Part shown: in pieces, positions 46,794 to 53,799 of the stretch
Layout: each line of letters begins with the position of its first letter
Numbering within the stretch: the stretch's first letter is position 1
The notes under the pieces: model-generated
Seen by the model: the letters and a program-made list of their open reading frames with translations, nothing else
The model's database searches: none
What the model was told of the DNA's origin: nothing
Assembly (NCBI GenBank): GCA_910587485.1
Contig: CAJUKN010000013.1
Span: 30,440 to 94,439, forward strand
Source: an uncultured Lachnospira sp.
GTDB taxonomy: Bacteria; Bacillota; Clostridia; Lachnospirales; Lachnospiraceae
Direction of reading: 5' to 3'
Length of the DNA: 64,000 nucleotides
Made by a program: the position numbers and the translations under genes

Positions 46794-46836
46794 AATATCA
46801 CAAAATTAATATACACAAGAAAGGCATGGTTATTTT

Positions 46837-47856
46837 ATGAAAAAATTTATTTTACTGTTCATCTCTTCTGCTAAAGAATTTAAAAATTTAAATTCTGTTA
46901 TTACTGCTGCGCTATTAGTAGCAGTTCATACCATTTTAGCTATGGTTGTTTCTGTTCAAGTAACAACATCCCTAAGAATTTCCATATCATTTATTACTAA
47001 TGTAGTTACAGGTTGTTTATTTGGACCTGTTATAGGATTTGTTTGTGGTGGAATAGGTGATATTGTTCAATTTATTCTTAAACCTGTAGGTGATTATTTT
47101 CCCGGTTGGACATTAAATGCCGCGATGGCAGGAATGATTTATGGAATATTTTTCTATAATAAATTTCCAGATAAGGTAAATGTAAAAAAAATATCTTCAA
47201 AAAAATTGTCAAAAAAAGAATCATTGGACAGGGTTCTTGATGTTTTTAGTATACTTTTGCCAAGTATAGGATTGTTGTGTCTTTGCTTTGCGCCAATGGC
47301 AACCGTTATCGATAAAAACAATGGCAGTGTAATTGCGCAGGGAAATGGATTGTATTATATAATGTCTGGTTTGACGGAAAATAGCAAAAATGTTACAATT
47401 ATAGCAATCATATTAGCAGCACTAATGGTTTGCTTAATTGTATTATCCATTTTTCATTTGAATATAATATCCTTAATTCTTTCTGTAGCTTGTACATTTG
47501 CCGCAATACTTGCTATTTATACAGATAAAAAAACAACAATAAGTAATTGGGGTTTTTATTTCGTTGTTGGCTTAATGATACTATTTGTCATTGTAAAAAT
47601 GATAATGCTTCAAAGAAAACATGCTGTTGATATGAGTTATTTTATTCGAGTGGCAATATGTCTTACTTTTGATACGATTCTTGTAAATATTTTGATGGGA
47701 ACATACTGGGCATCTATTATGTATGGAAAAGGGTTTATGTTTTATTTTACTGTAAGAATGGCTAAAAATTTAATACAATTGCCAATTAATATTGTATTGT
47801 CTTATTACATTCTTAGCATTGTGAAAGGGCTACGTTTGCGCTCGTCAAAAGGATAA
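46837..47856 (+). CDS. folT: Folate ECF transporter S component with internal membrane insertion
   Basis: The N-terminal part (about 1-112; SVQVTTSLRISISFITNVVTG is in the second block, GDYFPGWTLNAAMAGMIYGIFFY closes it) and the C-terminal part (about 265-335; NILMGTYWASIMYGKGFMF, LIQLPINIVLSYYIL) are those of FolT, the substrate-binding subunit of energy-coupling factor folate importers. Typical FolT is about 170-190 residues, whereas this is 339: roughly 150 extra residues with about four hydrophobic helices lie between the halves. Control by a THF riboswitch supports folate as substrate. ECF ATPases are not in the window. Confidence 0.85.
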   Translation: MKKFILLFISSAKEFKNLNSVITAALLVAVHTILAMVVSVQVTTSLRISISFITNVVTGCLFGPVIGFVCGGIGDIVQFILKPVGDYFPGWTLNAAMAGMIYGIFFYNKFPDKVNVKKISSKKLSKKESLDRVLDVFSILLPSIGLLCLCFAPMATVIDKNNGSVIAQGNGLYYIMSGLTENSKNVTIIAIILAALMVCLIVLSIFHLNIISLILSVACTFAAILAIYTDKKTTISNWGFYFVVGLMILFVIVKMIMLQRKHAVDMSYFIRVAICLTFDTILVNILMGTYWASIMYGKGFMFYFTVRMAKNLIQLPINIVLSYYILSIVKGLRLRSSKG

Positions 47857-47926
47857 TATTGATTTATGTAAGTAACAGCCAAGCGGATATGTTGGATTTT
47901 GTTTGGCAGTTAGAAAAGAGGAAAAT

Positions 47927-48466
47927 ATGAAAAAAATTATGATTGCTTCTGATATTCATGGTTCAGCGTATTTTTGCAAAATATTAATAGAGAGGTTTTT
48001 AGAGGAAGAAGCCGATTTACTTCTTTTATTGGGCGATATTTTATATCATGGACCACGCAATGACCTTCCAAGAGAATATGCACCAAAGGAAGTTATTGCG
48101 ATGTTAAATCCACTCAGAAACAAAATTGTTTGTGTTCAGGGAAACTGTGATACAGAAGTAGACCAGATGGTACTTGACTTCAACATATTGTGTCAGCAGG
48201 CACATATATATGTAAATGACAGACATCTTGTATTAGTACATGGGCATAAGCTAGACGAAAAGAATATGCCAGCTTTAACAGAAGGAGATTATCTTGTATG
48301 TGGACATACACATGTGCCAAAATATGAGATAAAAGAAGGCTATACTTATATTAATCCGGGTTCTGTATCCATACCAAAAGAAAATAGTTGTCCAAGTTAT
48401 ATCATGCTTACGGATAAATTTTATTGGAAAGATATGGCAGGAAATATTTATAATATGTTGGATTAA
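47927..48466 (+). CDS. YfcE/MJ0936-family metallophosphoesterase
   Basis: A 179-residue phosphodiesterase. Metal ligands are visible in ASDIHGS, LLGDILYHGPRN, VQGNCD, LVHGH and CGHTHVP, then NPGSVSIPK. Members hydrolyse small phosphodiesters with manganese; the natural substrate is unknown. The ATG at 47927 follows GAGGA; a longer frame from 47903 is less likely. It ends before a strong hairpin. Confidence 0.93.
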   Translation: MKKIMIASDIHGSAYFCKILIERFLEEEADLLLLLGDILYHGPRNDLPREYAPKEVIAMLNPLRNKIVCVQGNCDTEVDQMVLDFNILCQQAHIYVNDRHLVLVHGHKLDEKNMPALTEGDYLVCGHTHVPKYEIKEGYTYINPGSVSIPKENSCPSYIMLTDKFYWKDMAGNIYNMLD

Positions 48467-48518
48467 ATCGTTTATATCGAATTGAAAATATGTGTTTGAT
48501 TTAGAAAAGGCTTATGAT

Positions 48519-48547
48519 GTTTGGCGTATAAAAAGTTTACGCCAAAC
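48519..48547 (+). terminator. Terminator-like hairpin after the phosphodiesterase gene
   Basis: GTTTGGCGTA (48519-48528) pairs perfectly with TACGCCAAAC (48538-48547) around a 9-nt loop. It is followed by AT-rich DNA but no long T-run. Confidence 0.7.
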
Positions 48548-48704
48548 ATTTACCAAAAATATAATATGGTTATTGTTTATTGCATATATATGCCAATTCA
48601 TTCGTATAAATATAATAATTTTTAATAGTTTTTTAATTGCATTTAATATGTGGATAGTTCATTATTATCTAAATATAGTTCATAGCGTTTAAGAAGGGGA
48701 AATT

Positions 48705-49109
48705 ATGAATAAATTTAGAGAAAAACTTACTAAATTTGCGCAGGGAAGATATGGAGTAGACCACTTTTCAAAATTATTGATGTTTATTTCTTTTATCTTA
48801 CTTATTATAACTTTATTTTGGCGTAGTACCTTATTGTACAGTTTAGCAGTAGCATTGCTGTTTTATTCTTACTTTAGGATTCTTTCTAAAAATATATCAA
48901 AACGATATAGTGAAAATCAAGCATATTTAAATATACGTTACAAATTTTTAGGTCGTTTTAATCAATTTAAGGCAAGATGCAAAGACCAAAAAACGCACAA
49001 AATTTTTAAATGTCCAAGTTGTAGGCAAAAAATAAGAGTACCAAGAGGCAAAGGAAAAATTGAGATAAAATGTCCTAAATGTCGATTGGCTTTTATAAAA
49101 AAGACATAA
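48705..49109 (+). CDS. Small membrane protein with C-terminal zinc ribbon
   Basis: A 134-residue protein with two hydrophobic helices (about 24-58) between basic segments and a C-terminal zinc ribbon with two CxxC pairs: FKCPSCRQKIRVPRGKGK and IKCPKCRLAF. The ribbon resembles those of rubredoxin-like or MJ0042-type domains that bind nucleic acid or act structurally. Homologues of this layout are common and uncharacterised in Lachnospiraceae, as far as I know. GGGG precedes the ATG. It ends at a duplicated terminator. Confidence 0.8.
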   Translation: MNKFREKLTKFAQGRYGVDHFSKLLMFISFILLIITLFWRSTLLYSLAVALLFYSYFRILSKNISKRYSENQAYLNIRYKFLGRFNQFKARCKDQKTHKIFKCPSCRQKIRVPRGKGKIEIKCPKCRLAFIKKT

Positions 49110-49118
49110 TGAAACATT

Positions 49119-49283
49119 ATGTCTTAACAGCAAGTTTGTAATAAATTTATTTGTTTTATGAACTTGCAAGAGTTGCGAAGCAACTCTTTTTTAGGTTTAT
49201 GAGGTTTATATCTTAACAGCAAGTTTGTAACAAATTTATTTGTTTTACAAACTTGCGAGAGTTGCGAAGCAACTCTTTTTTTA
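49119..49283. terminator. Tandemly duplicated bidirectional terminator
   Basis: Two near-identical copies of about 75 bp (49119-49192 and 49208-49283, period 89) lie between convergent genes. Each holds a GCAAGTTTGT...GAACTTGC-type stem and then AGAGTTGC-gaa-GCAACTCT followed by six or more T. The second hairpin is an ideal intrinsic terminator, and the A-rich left flank may serve the minus strand. The copies differ at only a handful of positions. Confidence 0.85.
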
Positions 49284-50366
49284 TAATTCTTCTGGCATTT
49301 TCCAGTCTTGTGCCTGAATACGATATTGTGTACTATTATTATGGTAAATCGTTGCCAAATTTTGGTATTCATCATTTCCTGTATCTTTATATTGTTTCAT
49401 CATTAATTCAGATAACATGGCATAACAATCTGCTAGTCGGTTTAGAGGGGCATCATTTCCTGAATGGATATCAAGGATGCTTGAAGTTTCCCCTTCAGCA
49501 TTGATAAACCATAGGATAGCTTCCTCATAATCACAGGCTTCAAAATAATATTCACCAATCTCCATGCAGATTTCAGAACAGGCTTCACATGCAATATTTT
49601 TTAAAGCATACTTAAAAAAATTGTTGGTATCATTCGTGATACGACACATTTTTGCAAGAACACAATTGACAGCTAACATGCAGTCTTTATCGGTATATTC
49701 TGTCATATATTGCAAAAATAGGGGCTTATATTGAACAAGGTCATCATTGGTTGCCATTATATACATTTCTTTACAGAACATTAAAACAATATATTTTTTT
49801 AATGTTTCACCACGCTCAAGAATTTTGGCAAATATTGAAAAATCCCTTTTTGTATGTAATGTTTCAGGCATATGTAAAATTTCAATATCACTGTCATAAA
49901 TAACAGGTTCTAATAGTATTGTTTCGTGAATAGGTGAAATCCAAGTAAAAGTGCGTAGTCTTTTAAATAATTTTGGACGTAGTTCTTTTTTGCAGTTATA
50001 ATATTGGTTTATGTTATCTGTATTTACATATTTCATTTGTACCATGTCAATCTCAGGTAAAAGAACTTCTTTTAGTTGTAAAAAAGCAAGACGATTTGTT
50101 TCATCAAGTACTTCATCAGCATCAGCGCAAAAAATGTATTGGCAGTTACATAGACTGAAAGCGTAATTTCTTGCATCGGCAAAATCATCTATCCATTCAT
50201 AATCATAAATTTTATTGGTATATTTTTTAGCAATATTTTTTGTGTTATCCTTAGAACCTGTGTCTACAATAATAATTTCATCAAACAATCCTGAATAAGA
50301 ATCAAGACAACGAGATAATGTTTTTTCTTCATTTCTAACAATCATACATAAAGATACAGTAATCAT
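49281..50366 (-). CDS. GT2 glycosyltransferase with C-terminal helical repeats
   Basis: A 361-residue protein with an N-terminal family-2 glycosyltransferase domain (about 1-210): SLCMIVRNEEKTLSRCLDS, IIIVDTGSKDNT, WIDDFADARNYAF and the DxD motif FCADADEVLD, then ISPIHETIL. The C-terminal 150 residues are helical and TPR-like (CEICMEIGEYYFEACDYEEA, LADCYAMLSELMMKQYKDT). This matches the SunS-like glycosyltransferase-TPR class acting on peptides or proteins, but the acceptor is unknown. Ends at the shared bidirectional terminator. Confidence 0.88.
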   Translation of the reverse strand: MITVSLCMIVRNEEKTLSRCLDSYSGLFDEIIIVDTGSKDNTKNIAKKYTNKIYDYEWIDDFADARNYAFSLCNCQYIFCADADEVLDETNRLAFLQLKEVLLPEIDMVQMKYVNTDNINQYYNCKKELRPKLFKRLRTFTWISPIHETILLEPVIYDSDIEILHMPETLHTKRDFSIFAKILERGETLKKYIVLMFCKEMYIMATNDDLVQYKPLFLQYMTEYTDKDCMLAVNCVLAKMCRITNDTNNFFKYALKNIACEACSEICMEIGEYYFEACDYEEAILWFINAEGETSSILDIHSGNDAPLNRLADCYAMLSELMMKQYKDTGNDEYQNLATIYHNNSTQYRIQAQDWKMPEEL

Positions 50367-50608
50367 AAATTCTCCTTCTACAAATAAAACTATATAGTTG
50401 TTATATTATAAAATAATTAGGTGTAATAATACTACAGTTATGCTGTGGTTATTATATCATAAATTGAAATTGAATTTGAAAAAAGTTTAACTTTATCAAG
50501 GAAGTCCCTTATTTCAATGCCACAGAGGCATAAGTGGGGTGGGGACTTGTGTTGTGATAGCAGTTATGAGGTTATAAGCAGTAGCGCAGCGGATTGCAAA
50601 TATCTGTT
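50367..50608. other. Intergenic region upstream of the pectate lyase, distal part
   Basis: Non-coding DNA between the divergently oriented glycosyltransferase and pectate lyase genes. A stem-loop at 50502-50548 has AAGTCCC/GGGACTT outer arms and ATGCC/GGCAT inner arms. At 50580-50601 a block ending GGATTGCAAAT matches 19 of 22 bases of one at 8610-8631 after the lysine riboswitch terminator. The function of these elements is unknown. Confidence 0.45.
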
Positions 50609-50639
50609 TTGACATAAAATTACATACAATATATATTGT
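50609..50639 (+). promoter_or_regulatory. Promoter and overlapping palindromic operator of the pectate lyase gene
   Basis: TTGACA (50609-50614) and TATATT (50632-50637) are spaced by 17 bp. The -10 lies inside the perfect palindrome ACAATATATATTGT (50626-50639), well placed for a repressor. A related imperfect palindrome ACAATAT-c-ATATATTGT lies downstream at 50753-50769. The leader to the start codon is about 200 nt. Confidence 0.6.
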
Positions 50640-50844
50640 GTTGTTATTTTAAATTAATTAATAAAATAAAAAATGAAAAATAAAACAATAAAAAAATATG
50701 GTAAAAATGAATAAAAAAATCATACAAATTTTATATAAAATATAGAAAATACACAATATCATATATTGTTATTGATTTTAAAATACATGTACGATAAATT
50801 TAGATTAGCCATTATAAAAAAATTTAAAAAGGGGGTATTAAATT

Positions 50845-52809
50845 ATGGCTTCAAAGTGCAAAAGATTTGTAGCAATTCTTATGAGTCTTACTTTCGTGCT
50901 TTCCACAATAGGAATTTTGGGAGAGCAAGTTCAGGCAGCGGCGGTTGCGCCAGAAAGTGGTAAAATTTATTACATTAAGAACAAAAACAGCGGAATGTAT
51001 CTTACAGTTGAGGGAGATTCATCAGCTAATGGTGCAAATGTATGTCAAAAAACAGGTACAGGCTCGCTTGGACAAAGGTGGATTTTAGAAAAGAATGCAA
51101 ATGGTACATTCAGATTTCATCCTGCAACAGATATGACAGGCGGTGTTTCATTGGATTTGGCATATGGTGGTTTGGAAGGCGGAACCAATATTCAGATTTG
51201 GGAAAATAATGGTCTTTCACCACAAAATTTTGGTATCAAGCCAAGTGGAGATGGCTATGCTATTACAACAGAAGTTACTAACCATAATAGTTGTCTTGAT
51301 GTAAGCAATGCAAGTAAGGAATCTGGTGCTAATGTCATTCAGTGGACAAACAAAGAAGCAGCAAATCAGATTTGGTATTTTGAGGAGGCACAGTGGCCTT
51401 CAGGTGGCTCAGGCACAGGAAATGTTTCTTCTGCAATCGATGCAAACGGTTATCCAGACCAACTTATGGAATTTATTTCAACGAGCGATGGTGCATTTAT
51501 TACAGCTTCTTCTATAAATGCTACTGTAAAATCAAATGCAGCAGCTTCTACTTCAAATAGATGGAAGCTGGTCAAAAAAGGGGATGATTATTATCAGATT
51601 ATCAATGCAGCAAACGGTTATGCGCTTGCACCTACAGGAAATAAGGCTTCGGACGGTGCTTCTGTTGTTGTGACAGGTGTTGCTGATAATAATGCTCAGT
51701 ATTGGAAAATTGTAGCAGTTAAGACAGACAGCAATGGCGATTCATTAAATTATAAGGTGGTAAACTATGCGAACGCAAACCTTGCTTTGACACTCTCAAA
51801 TGGAAGTTACAAGTTGAGTAGTTACAATGGTGGTGCAGCACAGAAATTTAGATTTAATTCTCATGGTGCTGAAGGGTTTGCTGGTTATTGCAAAAATATG
51901 AATAATCAAGAAAAGACATCAATAACTGGAGGCGTTTTAGGAACAGTTGTTTATGTATCCAATATAAGTGATTTACAAAAATATGCTTCCGGTTCTACAC
52001 CTTATACGATTGTTATCAATGGAAACATCTCAGAAACTAATCTTACAAAAATAACAGTAGGAAAAAATAAGACATTTATTGGTAAATTTGGTTCAGGTAC
52101 TTTAAATAACATTCATTTTAGATGCATCAGCAGTTCAGGCAATGTGATTTTTAAGAACATTACGTTTAAGCATGATGCAAGCAAAAATGAAAATGATGAT
52201 ATCCAAATGTATATTTCTAATGGAAATAATTTTTGGGTTGACCATTGTACATTTAGTGGTCATACAAGCATGATGGATACGGATGTAGATAAACATATGT
52301 ATGTAGGATTAAAAGCAGATTATGTTTCTGTGACAGGCTGCTATTTTGGCGGACATAAGTATGGATTGATTCTTGGTTATCCACAAGAAGATGGCGTAGG
52401 TACATATGATGGTTATCCACATATGACTATTGCCAATAATTATTTTTATAATAATTATACTCGTGCGCCGGGACTAATGCGTTATGGTTATTTCCATTGC
52501 TATAATAATTATATATATGGATTTAATCTTGGCTATACTCCATACACAGGCTGCAATATCTATTCAGAAAAGAATTATTTTGATAAAGGTAGTTATGCAG
52601 GACGTGTTGTAGATGACCATGGAGTAGGTTCATTTACAGACACAGGTTCTGTTTTGACAAGTTCTGTTTCGGATTTAAAGACGGGTACAACCTCATGGCG
52701 TCCCGTTAGCAATTATGCCTATGATACAAGAAGTGCAGAAGATGCTAGAACTTGGGTACAACAGTGTGCAGGAGCGCAGACATCTAAAATTGTTTATGCC
52801 ATTGATTGA
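50845..52809 (+). CDS. Secreted pectate lyase (PL1) with two CBM13-like lectin domains
   Basis: A 654-residue exported enzyme: signal peptide 1-32 (ending VQAAA), two ricin-B-type CBM13-like beta-trefoil regions (about 38-178, with QxW-like LGQRWIL, NIQIWE and NQIWYFE; and about 205-340), and a C-terminal PL1 beta-helix (about 350-650). Pectate-lyase motifs are NNFWVDHCTFSGH with the calcium Asp, and NNYTRAPGLMRYGYFHCYNN containing the catalytic Arg. It cleaves polygalacturonate outside the cell by beta-elimination, producing oligomers for the enzymes at the left edge of the window. Confidence 0.94.
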   Translation: MASKCKRFVAILMSLTFVLSTIGILGEQVQAAAVAPESGKIYYIKNKNSGMYLTVEGDSSANGANVCQKTGTGSLGQRWILEKNANGTFRFHPATDMTGGVSLDLAYGGLEGGTNIQIWENNGLSPQNFGIKPSGDGYAITTEVTNHNSCLDVSNASKESGANVIQWTNKEAANQIWYFEEAQWPSGGSGTGNVSSAIDANGYPDQLMEFISTSDGAFITASSINATVKSNAAASTSNRWKLVKKGDDYYQIINAANGYALAPTGNKASDGASVVVTGVADNNAQYWKIVAVKTDSNGDSLNYKVVNYANANLALTLSNGSYKLSSYNGGAAQKFRFNSHGAEGFAGYCKNMNNQEKTSITGGVLGTVVYVSNISDLQKYASGSTPYTIVINGNISETNLTKITVGKNKTFIGKFGSGTLNNIHFRCISSSGNVIFKNITFKHDASKNENDDIQMYISNGNNFWVDHCTFSGHTSMMDTDVDKHMYVGLKADYVSVTGCYFGGHKYGLILGYPQEDGVGTYDGYPHMTIANNYFYNNYTRAPGLMRYGYFHCYNNYIYGFNLGYTPYTGCNIYSEKNYFDKGSYAGRVVDDHGVGSFTDTGSVLTSSVSDLKTGTTSWRPVSNYAYDTRSAEDARTWVQQCAGAQTSKIVYAID

Positions 52810-52839
52810 GTGACAAATTGGTTATTTTATTGATAAAAT

Positions 52840-52895
52840 AAATAGGGGATATTTTCAGAAGTCTTATGATTTTTGGAAACATCCCTTTATTTTTG
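52840..52895 (+). terminator. Terminator after the pectate lyase gene
   Basis: AAATAGGGGAT pairs with ATCCCTTTATTT (one bulge) around a loop of about 30 nt that can itself fold, followed by a T-rich stretch. Confidence 0.75.
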
Positions 52896-52982
52896 TTTTG
52901 ATAAAGCACTTGAAACAAATAGGGCGATTTAACAGTTCTCATTTAAAACATTAAATATAGGAGTGTTATTTTAAAAAACGTA

Positions 52983-52991
52983 TGTTATAAT
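52983..52991 (+). promoter_or_regulatory. Extended -10 promoter of the nuclease/helicase pair
   Basis: TG-t-TATAAT at 52983-52991 is a perfect extended -10 box; no clear -35 is seen. The start codon options at 53017 and 53047 lie 25 and 55 bp downstream. Confidence 0.5.
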
Positions 52992-53046
52992 AGTTGCAGT
53001 AAAGTGTCTTTATCAAATGGATAGGTGGGGCAGAAGCGAAGATAGC

Positions 53047-53799
53047 ATGAACAATAATTATATGGATTATGATAATTTTCAGACAGCTTTAAAATATGTT
53101 GCTTGTAAAAAAAATCATTATAAAGGTATAGGAACATTATCAGAAAAAACAATGCACAGTGTTTTAAAACAGTATTTTGAACCCAATGAAGATAATCAGG
53201 AAGTTGCGTTAAATGGGTATTATGCAGATATCTTTAATGAATCTGGCGTTATAGAGATTCAGACAAGCCAACTGAATCGATTAAGAGATAAATTGAGTAT
53301 ATTTTTGAATCATTATTGTGTAACGGTCGTGTATCCTTGTCTTTATAACAAATGGATTTTATGGATGAACCCTGATACAAAAGAAGTTTGTGAAAAGCGA
53401 AAATCGCCAAAACATTGTACACAATATGATGCATTTTGTGAGTTGTATAAAATTAAAATGTTTTTGAAAAATCCAAATATAAAAATCAAGTTTGTCTTGC
53501 TTGATGTCAATGAATATAAAGTTTTAAATGGCTGGAATGATACAAAAAAAAGAGGTGCTGCTAAATATGACAAAGTGCCTATTGGCATTAGAAATATTGT
53601 AAGTATTGAACAACAACAAGATTATGTACAGTTTGTTCCCCATGATATCAAGATGCCATTTACATCAAAGGATTATGCAAAAGCAATTCATGTTTCATCA
53701 AAAACTGCATCAACGGTACTTCATATACTGCATTATATAGGTATTGTAAAAAGAACAGGCAAGAAGGGAAACGCATATTTATATGAGCTTGACAGATAG
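53047..53799 (+). CDS. Putative PD-(D/E)xK-type nuclease with C-terminal winged helix
   Basis: About 250 residues. The segment NGYYADIFNESGVIEIQTSQ has the order D ... E-x-Q typical of restriction-like nuclease folds in which Q replaces the usual Lys, followed by a long helix LNRLRDKLSIFL. The last 70 residues (FTSKDYAKAIHVSSKTASTV) form a winged-helix domain that could bind DNA. It overlaps the helicase gene by 17 bp, so the two are translationally coupled. The start is uncertain: ATG at 53017 is also in frame and neither has a strong ribosome-binding site. Confidence 0.65.
   Translation: MNNNYMDYDNFQTALKYVACKKNHYKGIGTLSEKTMHSVLKQYFEPNEDNQEVALNGYYADIFNESGVIEIQTSQLNRLRDKLSIFLNHYCVTVVYPCLYNKWILWMNPDTKEVCEKRKSPKHCTQYDAFCELYKIKMFLKNPNIKIKFVLLDVNEYKVLNGWNDTKKRGAAKYDKVPIGIRNIVSIEQQQDYVQFVPHDIKMPFTSKDYAKAIHVSSKTASTVLHILHYIGIVKRTGKKGNAYLYELDR

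Noticed and set aside
48492..48692. 66-residue open frame with GTG start downstream of the phosphodiesterase
   Set aside because: Its first third is the terminator hairpin at 48519-48547, it lacks a ribosome-binding site, and composition is that of random AT-rich DNA.
50502..50548. Known riboswitch upstream of the pectate lyase
   Set aside because: The stem-loop lies upstream of the inferred promoter at 50609 and matches no aptamer consensus I know.
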